A DNA stretch of 64,000 bases from Nocardiopsis suaedae (GTDB lineage Bacteria; Actinomycetota; Actinomycetes; Streptosporangiales; Streptosporangiaceae), in NCBI RefSeq assembly GCF_027706745.1, contig NZ_JAQFWP010000015.1, forward strand, positions 1 through 64,000, given 5' to 3'. Shown here one piece after another: positions 26,383-34,668 of this stretch (position 1 is the first letter of the stretch; each line of letters starts with the position of its first letter). The notes beneath the pieces were generated by a model that worked only from the letters and a program-made list of their open reading frames with translations, did no database searches and was not told where the DNA came from. The translations under genes were made by a program, and so were the position numbers.

Positions 26383-26604
26383 ATGGGCAAGCCCACCAAG
26401 GTGACCAACCGGATCCGTGACCTGCGGTTCGCCAACGGCCGGATGACCCAGGCCGAGCTGGCGGACCGCATCGAGGTGACCCGCCAGACGGTCATCGCGA
26501 TCGAGCAGGGGCGCTATTCGCCGTCGCTGGAGACGGCCTTCCAGATCGCGCGGGTCTTCGGTGTGCGGATCGACGACGTGTTCGCCTACCCCGACGGTGA
26601 GTGA
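26383..26604 (+). CDS. Short XRE-family transcriptional regulator
   Basis: A 73-residue DNA-binding protein consisting of one Cro/C1-type helix-turn-helix (about 7-62), with the signature MTQAELADRIEVTRQTVIAIEQGRYSPSLETAFQIARVF. Such proteins act as dimeric repressors of their own operons. It is co-transcribed with the membrane protein just upstream and may bind the inverted repeat at 25889. Its 3' end overlaps the convergent DUF4386 gene by 19 bp. Confidence 0.92.
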   Translation: MGKPTKVTNRIRDLRFANGRMTQAELADRIEVTRQTVIAIEQGRYSPSLETAFQIARVFGVRIDDVFAYPDGE

Positions 26605-27269
26605 GCCCGGGCGGGCAGGACGACGCGGGGACCCCTGGTGAGCAGCCAGACGATGAGGGCGAGCTCGCCGACGAAGGTGAACAGCGCCGCTGGGACGGCG
26701 TAGCCGCTGAACAGGATGGGCCCCAGCGCGTCGGCGAGGTACCCGAGGCCGGCCGCGGCCAGGAGCACGCCGAACGCCGAGTGGATGAAGTCCGCCTTGA
26801 CGGCGAGCCAGCCGACGGCGAGCAGGTGGACGCCGAAGACGCCGAGGCCCAGACCCCAGACGGAGGCGAAGGCCTCGGTGGCCGCGAGCACGCGTTCCGG
26901 GTCGTCGAGGTGGTCCAGCGCCAGCGCGAGGTGTCCGGTCGAGGCCGCCAGGACGGCGGCGTAGGCGACCCTGAACCACGCCGCCGCGGTCGCCACGGCG
27001 CGGTTCACGCCCTCGAACAGTGCGTACAGGGCGGCGGCGACGACGATGTCGAGCACGGCGACGGTCGCCAGGGCCGCCACACCCGCGCGGAAGAGGGACT
27101 CCGACGCGGCGATGTCGGCGGCGGTGCGGGCGGCGTCACCGGGGGTGACGAGCCCTTGGAGCACGACGACGCCGCCCAAGGCGCCGAGGACGCCCATGAG
27201 GATCAGGGCGACCCCGGCCGTGAGCGACGGGGCGCGCAAGGTCCGGGGGGAAGAGGGAGGTGCGTCCAT
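26586..27269 (-). CDS. DUF4386 family membrane protein
   Basis: A 227-residue integral membrane protein with about six helices. It has the pattern of DUF4386: VALILMGVLGALGGVV near the start, the charged loop DAARTAADIAASESLFRAGV, LFEGVNRAVATAAAWFRVAYA and FGVHLLAVGWLAVKADFIHSAFG. Function unknown. ATG 27269 has GAGGAGG six bases upstream. The promoter region has two palindromes. It converges on, and slightly overlaps, the XRE gene. Confidence 0.85.
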   Translation of the reverse strand: MDAPPSSPRTLRAPSLTAGVALILMGVLGALGGVVVLQGLVTPGDAARTAADIAASESLFRAGVAALATVAVLDIVVAAALYALFEGVNRAVATAAAWFRVAYAAVLAASTGHLALALDHLDDPERVLAATEAFASVWGLGLGVFGVHLLAVGWLAVKADFIHSAFGVLLAAAGLGYLADALGPILFSGYAVPAALFTFVGELALIVWLLTRGPRVVLPARAHSPSG

Positions 27270-27303
27270 GTGAAGCCTCCTCAGGCAGGGGCGGGGGGTA
27301 CGC

Positions 27304-27513
27304 TCAATGTAAAGCATCATTGACATGATGTCCAAGATTTTTTACATAACCGCCCGTGTCCGGCCCCGGCCGCCACCTGGCTCCGGTCAGGACGAGGGAG
27401 AAGGGGAAGTACTCCTCCAGGAGGTCCCGCACCGCGGCGCCGATCCCCTCTCCGCGCTCCGGCCAGTTCGCGGTGCTCGACTCCGACGGCCGCAATGCCC
27501 CGTCCTTCGACAC
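27304..27513 (-). pseudogene. Remnant of a Stealth-type gene 3' end
   Basis: A 69-codon frame contains PERGEGIGAAVRDLLEEYFPF (written across 27400-27463), which matches the end of the intact Stealth protein at 29006-30796 (PERREEIDAMVRGFLEEYFPF). The DNA is also clearly similar over about 65 bp. The rest has no resemblance. It is probably the leftover of a duplicated or older Stealth gene. Confidence 0.5.
27307..27347 (-). promoter_or_regulatory. Nested palindromes upstream of the DUF4386 gene
   Basis: CATCATTGACATGATG (27315-27330) is a palindrome with a four-base centre. ATGTAAA (27307-27313) and TTTACAT (27341-27347) form a second, outer inverted repeat. Their place 40-80 bp before the start suggests a repressor site. 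Confidence 0.45.
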
Positions 27514-27545
27514 GGATCACCGGCCGGAGGACGACGAACCGCCGG

Positions 27546-28838
27546 TCACCCCGCCGGGGCCCGCCCCGGGCCGGGGCCGCGCACTTCGACGAGGCGGGTG
27601 CGGTTGCCGCTCATCTGCACGACGCGCAGGACGTGCCCGTCCACCGTCACCGAGTCGCCCTCCTGGGGGATCCGCCCCAGGCGGTGCATCACCAGTCCGC
27701 CCACCGTCTCGTACGGCCCCTCGGGCAGGGGGAAGCCCGCCTGCTCGGCGAACTCCTCCAGCCGCAGGCCGGCGTCGTAGGTCCCCGAGCCGTCCTCGGC
27801 ACCGGAGGGCGGCCCGGGGACGTCGTACTCGTCGTGGATCTCGCCGACCAGCTCCTCGACGAGGTCCTCCAGCGTGACGATGCCGTCGGTGCCCCCGTAC
27901 TCGTTGACGACCACGGCGATGTGGGTGCGCCGGTCCCGCATGAGGCTCAGGGCCGACAGGGTGAGGTTGGTCGCGGGCAGCGCCACGATCGGCCGCATGA
28001 TGTCGCGCAGGCGCCCGCCGCGGCCCAGGTTCACGAAGAGGTCGCGGATGTGGAGGAACCCGACGATGTCGTCGATGTCCTCGCCCTTGAGCGGGTAGCG
28101 GGAGTACGGCCGGTCGGCCACCCGGTCGGCGGCCTCGGCGATGCCCATGCCGGCGTCGAGGAACTCCACCTCCACACGCGGCCGCATCACCTCGTGCACC
28201 GACCGGTCCGCGGCCTGGAAGACGTCGGCCACGATCTCCCGCTCGTCCGTGGCCAGATCCGCGCTGGTGGTCACCATGTCCCGCAGCTCCTCGCGGGTGA
28301 CGTCCTCGCTCTTGGCGGAGGGGTCGCCGCCGAAGAGCCGGACCACCGCGTCGGTGGAGACCGACAGCAGCCAGATGACCGGGCGCATCGCGGTCGCGAA
28401 CCTGTCCAGGGGCGGCGCCACCACCAGGGCGATCCCCGCCGCCTGCTGGAGGGCGAAGCGCTTGGGCGCCAGTTCGCCGAGGACCAGCGACAGGTAGGCG
28501 ACGAAGAGGGTCAGCACGACCAGGGCGACCCCGTCGGCGAGCGCCGGGGCCAGGCCCGCCTCCACGAGCAGGGGCGCGAAGTCCGGTGCCAGGGTCGACG
28601 CGCCGTAGGCGGCCGAGAAGAACCCGGTCACGGTGACGCCGATCTGCACGGCGGACAGGAACCGGTTGGGGTCGCGGGCCAGTGCCGCGACCCTGGCGCC
28701 CCGGCGTCCGCGCCGCTCAAGCTGTCGGATCTGGCTCTCCCGCAGCGAGACCAGCGCCAGCTCGGTCCCGGCGAACACGCCTCCCAGAAGGACGAACGCC
28801 AGTACCAGTCCGAAGTTGACCAGCGTGTCGATGTCCAT
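27546..28838 (-). CDS. CNNM/CorC (HlyC) family transporter-associated protein
   Basis: A 430-residue membrane protein of the CNNM/CorC family, linked to magnesium or cobalt export. An N-terminal DUF21 domain (about 1-190) has four hydrophobic segments and LGELAPKRFALQQA near 130. A CBS pair follows (about 215-335), with MRPRVEVEFLDAG and VVVNEYGGTDGIVTLEDLVEELVGEIHDEYD, and a C-terminal CorC_HlyC domain ends the protein. ATG 28838 begins the conserved hydrophobic stretch; an upstream in-frame extension looks non-coding. Confidence 0.93.
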   Translation of the reverse strand: MDIDTLVNFGLVLAFVLLGGVFAGTELALVSLRESQIRQLERRGRRGARVAALARDPNRFLSAVQIGVTVTGFFSAAYGASTLAPDFAPLLVEAGLAPALADGVALVVLTLFVAYLSLVLGELAPKRFALQQAAGIALVVAPPLDRFATAMRPVIWLLSVSTDAVVRLFGGDPSAKSEDVTREELRDMVTTSADLATDEREIVADVFQAADRSVHEVMRPRVEVEFLDAGMGIAEAADRVADRPYSRYPLKGEDIDDIVGFLHIRDLFVNLGRGGRLRDIMRPIVALPATNLTLSALSLMRDRRTHIAVVVNEYGGTDGIVTLEDLVEELVGEIHDEYDVPGPPSGAEDGSGTYDAGLRLEEFAEQAGFPLPEGPYETVGGLVMHRLGRIPQEGDSVTVDGHVLRVVQMSGNRTRLVEVRGPGPGRAPAG

Positions 28839-29005
28839 CAGTGCAGCCCGCCCTGGCCATGGTGCGCGGTCGTCGTACCAGGCTAAGGCGGCGCTCCCCG
28901 CCGTGGACCGACGGACGCCCCGGCGTGTCGGCCCCTCCGGCACCGCGGCACTGCGACACCGCGGCGGCGCGGGGGCCGGTCACGCGGCCCGCGCCGCCGC
29001 TCCTG

Positions 29006-30796
29006 CTACGACCCCTTCTTCTCCCAGGGGGAGGGGAAGGGGAAGTACTCCTCAAGGAAGCCGCGCACCATGGCGTCGATCTCCTCTCTGCGCTCCGGGG
29101 GCGTGTCCACGTCGTTGAGGCAGAAGAAGTCGTGTCCGCGCCGGGTGCGCAGCTCCTCCAACCGCTCCGGGGCGTCGTCGGTCGCCACGTCGACGTAGCG
29201 CAGCCGGTAGTCGGCCGGGACCCCCCGCCCGGTGAGCAGGGCGTGGTGGTGGTGCAGCGTCGCGCCCATCCCGACGTCGCCGGTCGACCGGAAGCGCGAG
29301 GCCGCCGTCGCCGCCACCTCCTCGGCGAACGTCTTCTCCAGCTCGCCCATGACCTCGCGGATCTGCGGGTGCGGGACGTGCTTGAACTTGTTGGTGATGA
29401 ACCGCCCGTGCTCGGCCTCCAGAAGCCTGCGGACGTTCTTGCCCGCCGAGTTGGGCGCGGGCTCCTCCGGGTGCGGCTCGCCGAGGCCGAACTGGAAGGG
29501 GGAGAACGGGAGCCGGGCGATGCCGTTGGCGTGGAAGAAGTCCTCGGCGGCCGCCGCCCGGCCGAAGAAGACGTCGTCGTTCAGGTACAGGTAGCGCTCG
29601 CTGAGCCCGGGGATGTGGTGCAGCTGCGTCCCGATGGCGTGGGAGTTGAACACCGGCAGCACCGAGGGGTCGGCGAAGATCTCCCGGTGGTCGACGACGG
29701 TCACCCCGCTCGCCGAGGTGTCCAGCCAGTGCGGTGTCTGGCGGTCGGTGACGATGTGGACGTGCCGGATGAACGGGGCGTAGGTGTGCAGTGACCGGAG
29801 CGCGTACCTGAGCTCGTCGCGGTCGGTGTACCGGGAGGCACCGGTCTCGCGGGCCGCGATCTCCCCGGTCCCCCCGCGGTGCCGCTCGCGTTCGGCCGCG
29901 AGCACGGGGTCGTCGCCGTCGACCCAGGTGAACACGGCGTCGACGGGGAAGTCGACCCGGTCGGGGCGCGGGCGGGTGAACGGCGCGAAGGGGGGGTGCT
30001 CGCGGCCGTCCACCAGCGTGGTCGCCGGGATCCGCTGGCCGGTGGGCAGGACGTCGGCGACCTGGTTGCGCCGCGGCGCGACCCAGGAGTCGGCCAGGAC
30101 GTCCTCGGGCGCCTGGACGCGCAGCCGGGCGTACTTCTCCGTGTACGCCTCATCGGCCGAGAACTCCTCTCCGTCGCGCCAGAACTCCACGTCGCACCCG
30201 TGTTCCAGGCCCGAGAGGAGCTGGCCGTCCGGGCCGAGGAGATGGCGGCCGAAGCGGATCACGGCGCTCTTCTTGACTCCGGAGGGAAGCGCCCCCTCGG
30301 CGTAGAGGGCGGGACCGGCGGCGAGCGTGCCGCCCGGGGCGGGCTTGGCGGCATAGACGGAGGCGGCGCCGTACAGCGCGCGCATGGCCTCCAGGAAGGC
30401 CTTCTTGTCCGCGCGGCGCAGCCCCACCACGTGGCGGGTGCGCGAGCGGCCGGGCACGAGGAAGTAGTCGGCGCCGGCCCGGACGGCGGCCTCGGTGACC
30501 AGGCGGAGGTTGTGCGCGGAGGCGTCGCGGGAGGTGAAGGCGTCGACGGTCCGGCCGATCAGCTCCTGCCCGTCGGGGCCGGCGAAGGCGCGGAGGCGCT
30601 CGTCGGAGGCCAGCAGCGCGCGGCGCTTGAGGGCGATGCGCTCGGCGCGCTCCCGCTCTTCGGCGGCCTTGCGCTCGGCCCGCTTGCGCTCTGCGGCCTC
30701 CTCGCGCTCGCGGCGGCGCTCCTCTTCGATGCGGGTCCGGACGGTGGGCGGGAGGAGGTGCTTCCCTGCTCTTCTGATGCGCGCTTTGGCGCCCAT
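29006..30796 (-). CDS. Stealth-family hexose-1-phosphate transferase (capsule type)
   Basis: A 596-residue protein of the Stealth family, which in bacteria makes phosphodiester-linked capsular polysaccharides (hexose-1-phosphate transfer) and is related to the human GlcNAc-1-phosphotransferase. All four conserved regions can be seen: CR1 VDAVFTWVDGDDP near 288, CR2 YTDRDELRYALRSLHTYAPFI near 325 through the HWLD region, CR3 ITNKFKHVPHP near 455, and CR4 HDFFCLNDV near 560. The N-terminal 60 residues are a highly charged Glu/Arg-rich helix. It may work with the glycosyltransferase at 15240, but they are not linked. A remnant of a second copy lies at 27304-27513. Confidence 0.9.
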   Translation of the reverse strand: MGAKARIRRAGKHLLPPTVRTRIEEERRREREEAAERKRAERKAAEERERAERIALKRRALLASDERLRAFAGPDGQELIGRTVDAFTSRDASAHNLRLVTEAAVRAGADYFLVPGRSRTRHVVGLRRADKKAFLEAMRALYGAASVYAAKPAPGGTLAAGPALYAEGALPSGVKKSAVIRFGRHLLGPDGQLLSGLEHGCDVEFWRDGEEFSADEAYTEKYARLRVQAPEDVLADSWVAPRRNQVADVLPTGQRIPATTLVDGREHPPFAPFTRPRPDRVDFPVDAVFTWVDGDDPVLAAERERHRGGTGEIAARETGASRYTDRDELRYALRSLHTYAPFIRHVHIVTDRQTPHWLDTSASGVTVVDHREIFADPSVLPVFNSHAIGTQLHHIPGLSERYLYLNDDVFFGRAAAAEDFFHANGIARLPFSPFQFGLGEPHPEEPAPNSAGKNVRRLLEAEHGRFITNKFKHVPHPQIREVMGELEKTFAEEVAATAASRFRSTGDVGMGATLHHHHALLTGRGVPADYRLRYVDVATDDAPERLEELRTRRGHDFFCLNDVDTPPERREEIDAMVRGFLEEYFPFPSPWEKKGS

Positions 30797-31185
30797 GCGG
30801 CGCTCCTTCCGGAGGCGGAGCGGGGGACGCCTCGACGTTTCACCTGTTCACCCGGAAACCGGGCATGATTGCTGTGGCCTGCGAAGATGCGGCCAACCAG
30901 ACGGTACGTCGCGCAAGTAAAGAGGGCATAACGGACATAACAAGACGATTGCGGGCGTGGCCGGACGCGGACACAGGATTCCCAGACAAGCCGCGGGAAA
31001 CCTGAACGGATTCTCAGGTTCGCAGGACAGGGTGTCGCTAACTGTCAGGAAAGTTTTCTGTGTGATTCGGGTCACGTGTTGCGGTCGTCTGTGGGGCGTG
31101 TCTACGTTTACCCGCGTTTTATGCACGGCCTGCCGCACCCGCTCCAGGTGGGCTCATCCCCCGACCCTGGAACAGGTGTGTCCGA
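30797..31185. other. Intergenic region before the LamG-Rhs operon
   Basis: 389 bp with no gene. Its composition is less GC-rich than the surroundings. It holds a CRP-like site at 31061-31076 and presumably the divergent promoters of the Stealth gene and the LamG-Rhs genes. Confidence 0.5.
31061..31076. promoter_or_regulatory. CRP/GlxR-like site
   Basis: TGTGATTCGGGTCACG fits the cAMP receptor protein consensus TGTGA-N6-TCACA with one mismatch. It lies 110 bp before the LamG gene. Confidence 0.45.
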
Positions 31186-34100
31186 ATGCTGTCCGGAAAG
31201 CCTGCGGGCGCCGCGGCACTGGGCCTGCTGCTGACCACGTCGCTGCTGGCCGCCCCGGCCTCGGCCGAGCCGAGCGACCTCTCCCCGGAGGAGGAGCAGG
31301 CCGCCGAGCAGGCCGCCTCCTCAGGCGAGCGCGTGGAGATCGAGGCCTTCACCGACGAGACCACCCAGGTCTTCGCCGAGCCCGACGGCTCGTTCACCAT
31401 GGAGAGCTCCCCGGTCCCGCAGCGCGTCCGCGCCGACGACGGGTGGGCGCCGGTCGACACCGACCTGGTCACGACCGGTGACGGAACGGTGCGCCCCAAG
31501 GCGTCGGCGGCCGAGGTCGCCTTCTCCGGCGGCGGCGACGGCGCGCCGATGGCCCGGGTGGGGATCGGCTCCAACGCCGTCGAGCTGGACTGGCCCGAGC
31601 CGCTGCCCGAACCCGAGCTGGAGGGCGCCCAGGCCACCTACCCGGAGGTGCTGCCGGGCGTGGACCTGGTGCTCACCGCCTCGGTGGACGGGTTCAACCA
31701 GGTGCTCGCGGTCAAGACCCGCGAGGCAGCCGAGCAGGACGCGCTCGCCCAGGTGGAGATGGCCCTGGCCACCCAGGGCGTCACCATGCGCGAGGACACG
31801 GCGGGCAACCTGAGCGCGGTCGGCGACAACGGCGGCGAGCAGGTGTTCACCGCGCCGGCCCCGGAGATGTGGGACTCCTCGGGCAGCGAGGAGATGAGCA
31901 CCCAAGAGCAGGCCGTCGCCCCCAAGGCCGGGGCGCGGGTCGAGCAGGTCGAGGCCGAGGTGGAGGTCGACCGGCTGCGCCTGACGCCTGATGCGGACAT
32001 GCTGGCCGACGAGGCGACGGAGTTCCCCGTCTACATCGACCCGTCGGTGTCGGTGGCGCGCCACTCGTGGGCGTACGTGAACAAGCGCTTTCCGTCGACG
32101 AGCTACTACAACTCCTCCGACTCCGACACCGGGGTGGGCTATGAGCCGCAGTACGGCAACACCAAGCGCGCGTTCTGGCGGTTCAAGGTCTACGAGCGCA
32201 CCAAGAAGTCCGGGACGGTCATCGACTCGGCGACCATGCGCTTCGAGGTCTCGCACGGGTTCGCCTGCACGGACGCCACCTTCGAGTTGTGGCGCACCCG
32301 GTACCTGAAGTCCAGCGCGACCTGGAACGACCAGCCGGAGAAGCTGACCAAGCAGGACGAGGTCAACGTCGACATCGGCCGACCGCAGTGCGGGGGCGAG
32401 GGCGTGGAGTTCGACGCCACGCAGGCGTACGAGTCGGCGGCCGCCTCGGACAACCAGACGGTGACCTACGGGCTGTTCGGCAACGAGAGCACGTCGGGGA
32501 GCAACTGGGACTGGCGGCGCTTCAAGAAGGACCCCAAGCTGGTCGTCCGGTACAACAACAAGCCGTCCCAGCCTTCGACCTCGAAGATGTCGGACTCGCT
32601 GGGCGGGGTGTGCTCGACCGACCCCGAGAACCCGCGGCTGATCAACTCCACTTCGCCGGTGCTGCGCGCCTACGTGCGCGACTACGACACCAAGTTCGCC
32701 TCGCAGAAGCTCCTGACGCGTTTCGCGTGGTGGATCAACGACACGGGGGACCGGCTGGGACAGGCGGACGCCTCCTACGCCGATCCCAAGCCGTATCCGG
32801 ACGGGATCTACCGCAGCGCCACCGCGAAGGACCTTCCTGAGGGCGAACTGCTCTCCTACCGGGCGGTGGTCTACGACGGGCAGCACTGGGGGGCGTGGTC
32901 GGACCCGTGCTGGATCGAGGTCGACACCTCGGCACCGGACACCGGTCCGGCGGTGGCCTCTGAGGACTACCCGGAGAGCGACGAGGCCGTCGCAGGTGTC
33001 GGGCGTCCGGGCGACTTCACCTTCTCGGCCAACGGGGTCGAGGATGCGGCCGCCTATCACTACAGCGTCAACGACGCCTCCTGCTCCACCACGGTGGAAC
33101 TCGACGAGGCCGGGGCGGATGCGACGGTGACCATCACGCCGCGCGACTCGGGCCCCAACCTGATCCACGCGCGCACCGTCGATGCGCACGGCAACTCGTC
33201 CGGGTGCGTGCTGGTGCACACCTTCACCGTCGCGCCGCCGAGCAACCCGGTCGCCCACTTCACCTTCGACGAGGGCAGCGGCGACACGGCGGCCGACAGC
33301 ATCGGCGACGGGCGCACCGCCCAGGTGTCGGGCGGCGTGGAGTGGACGCGCGGCCGTGTGGGCGAGCGGCACGAGCTGGAGGGCGCGGCGATCGCCACCG
33401 ACGGGGCCGGGGGCCACATGGCCACCGACGGCCCGGTGGTGGACACTTCGGGCGCGTTCAGCGTCTCGGCGTGGGTGCGGCTGGACGACAAGAACGGCAA
33501 TGCCACCGCGGTCAGCCAGGACGGAAGCGTGCACAGCTCCTTCTTCCTCGGCTACCAGTCCACCTACGGCTACGACAACTGGGTCCTCAAGCTCCCGCCG
33601 TCGGACGAGACGGGGGCCTCCGGGTGGACACGCGCGGTCTCGGACGAACCGGCGCGGGTCGGCGTATGGACCCACCTGCTGGGAGTGGTCGACCCGGAGA
33701 CCAGTGAAGCCGTTCTCTATGTCGACGGCGTGCGCCAGGAGACCACAGAGACCATCGCCCAGCCGTGGAACGGCACGGGAGACCTGGTGTTCGGTCGGGG
33801 CAAGTTCGAGGGCGGGGCGGCCGAGCTCTGGCCCGGCGCCGTCGACGACGTGCGCGTGTGGGACCGGGTCGTCATCGGCGTCCGGCCCACCGACGCCCCC
33901 GAGGAGCGCTCGGAGCCGTGGCTTCTGGCCAACCAAGTGGCCCTTGAGGGGCGCTGGAAGCTGGACGAGACCGAGGGGACCACGGCCGCCGACTCTTCTG
34001 ACCACGGGTTGGACGCCACCCTGCACGGCGACCCGGCCACCGTGTGGCCGGAGGGCGGCGACGGCGCCACGCTCAACGGTCAGGACGAGCGCTTGACCAC

Positions 34101-34605
34101 TGATGGCCCTGCGATCCGCACGGACCGCAGCTTCTCCGTGGCCGCCTGGGTGCGCCTGGACGAGACCGGCACCAACTCCACGGCCCTGTCTCAGGACGGG
34201 CAGGCGCACTCGGGCTTCTACCTCGGCCATCAGAACACCTACGACTGGGACCAGTGGGTGCTCAAGATGGCCCCCTCCGATGAGATCGGCGCCTCGGGCT
34301 GGTCGCGTGCGCTCTCGGAAGAAGCCCCCGAGCTGGGCACCTGGACGCATTTGGCAGCCACGTACGACCACACCGGTGGGCGGATGACGCTCTACCTCAA
34401 CGGAACCGAGGTCGGCACGGACGTGCAGGAGACGCCCTGGCACGCCGACGGCTCCCTGGTCATCGGCGCCGCCCGGTTCGAGGAACAGCTGACCGGCGCC
34501 TGGAACGGCGACATCGACGACGTCCACGTCTACCAAGGCGTGCTCGAAGAGAGGGAGGTCCAGGCCATCGCCGACGGGTTCCTCCCATCTCCGAGCAGTC
34601 TCTGA
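31186..34605 (+). CDS. Secreted DNRLRE and double LamG domain protein
   Basis: A 1139-residue exported protein. Residues 1-28 are a Sec signal peptide with an Ala-rich core ending ASAEP. Residues 40-250 are a region typical of actinobacterial secreted Rhs partners. A DNRLRE-like beta domain (about 285-455) follows, with RHSWAYVNKRFPSTSYYNS and KRAFWRFKV. Near 475-690 are Ig-like segments. Two LamG/jelly-roll repeats end the protein (about 690-900 and 925-1130), each with DGPxxxTxxxFSVxAWVRLD and an ASGWxRAxSxE core. It precedes the Rhs gene by 63 bp in the same direction and is probably part of the same secreted system, in a surface-binding or scaffold role. Confidence 0.85.
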   Translation: MLSGKPAGAAALGLLLTTSLLAAPASAEPSDLSPEEEQAAEQAASSGERVEIEAFTDETTQVFAEPDGSFTMESSPVPQRVRADDGWAPVDTDLVTTGDGTVRPKASAAEVAFSGGGDGAPMARVGIGSNAVELDWPEPLPEPELEGAQATYPEVLPGVDLVLTASVDGFNQVLAVKTREAAEQDALAQVEMALATQGVTMREDTAGNLSAVGDNGGEQVFTAPAPEMWDSSGSEEMSTQEQAVAPKAGARVEQVEAEVEVDRLRLTPDADMLADEATEFPVYIDPSVSVARHSWAYVNKRFPSTSYYNSSDSDTGVGYEPQYGNTKRAFWRFKVYERTKKSGTVIDSATMRFEVSHGFACTDATFELWRTRYLKSSATWNDQPEKLTKQDEVNVDIGRPQCGGEGVEFDATQAYESAAASDNQTVTYGLFGNESTSGSNWDWRRFKKDPKLVVRYNNKPSQPSTSKMSDSLGGVCSTDPENPRLINSTSPVLRAYVRDYDTKFASQKLLTRFAWWINDTGDRLGQADASYADPKPYPDGIYRSATAKDLPEGELLSYRAVVYDGQHWGAWSDPCWIEVDTSAPDTGPAVASEDYPESDEAVAGVGRPGDFTFSANGVEDAAAYHYSVNDASCSTTVELDEAGADATVTITPRDSGPNLIHARTVDAHGNSSGCVLVHTFTVAPPSNPVAHFTFDEGSGDTAADSIGDGRTAQVSGGVEWTRGRVGERHELEGAAIATDGAGGHMATDGPVVDTSGAFSVSAWVRLDDKNGNATAVSQDGSVHSSFFLGYQSTYGYDNWVLKLPPSDETGASGWTRAVSDEPARVGVWTHLLGVVDPETSEAVLYVDGVRQETTETIAQPWNGTGDLVFGRGKFEGGAAELWPGAVDDVRVWDRVVIGVRPTDAPEERSEPWLLANQVALEGRWKLDETEGTTAADSSDHGLDATLHGDPATVWPEGGDGATLNGQDERLTTDGPAIRTDRSFSVAAWVRLDETGTNSTALSQDGQAHSGFYLGHQNTYDWDQWVLKMAPSDEIGASGWSRALSEEAPELGTWTHLAATYDHTGGRMTLYLNGTEVGTDVQETPWHADGSLVIGAARFEEQLTGAWNGDIDDVHVYQGVLEEREVQAIADGFLPSPSSL

Positions 34606-34668
34606 CCCCGAGCCCGCGACCCCCTTGAGGTATCCCCGGCACTTCGGCCGCCGGGGTGGAGGCAAAAA

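Noticed and set aside
26586-27335. An upstream start for the DUF4386 gene at 27335
   Set aside because: The start at 27269 has GAGGAGG at ideal spacing, and the extra residues fall in the palindromic control region.
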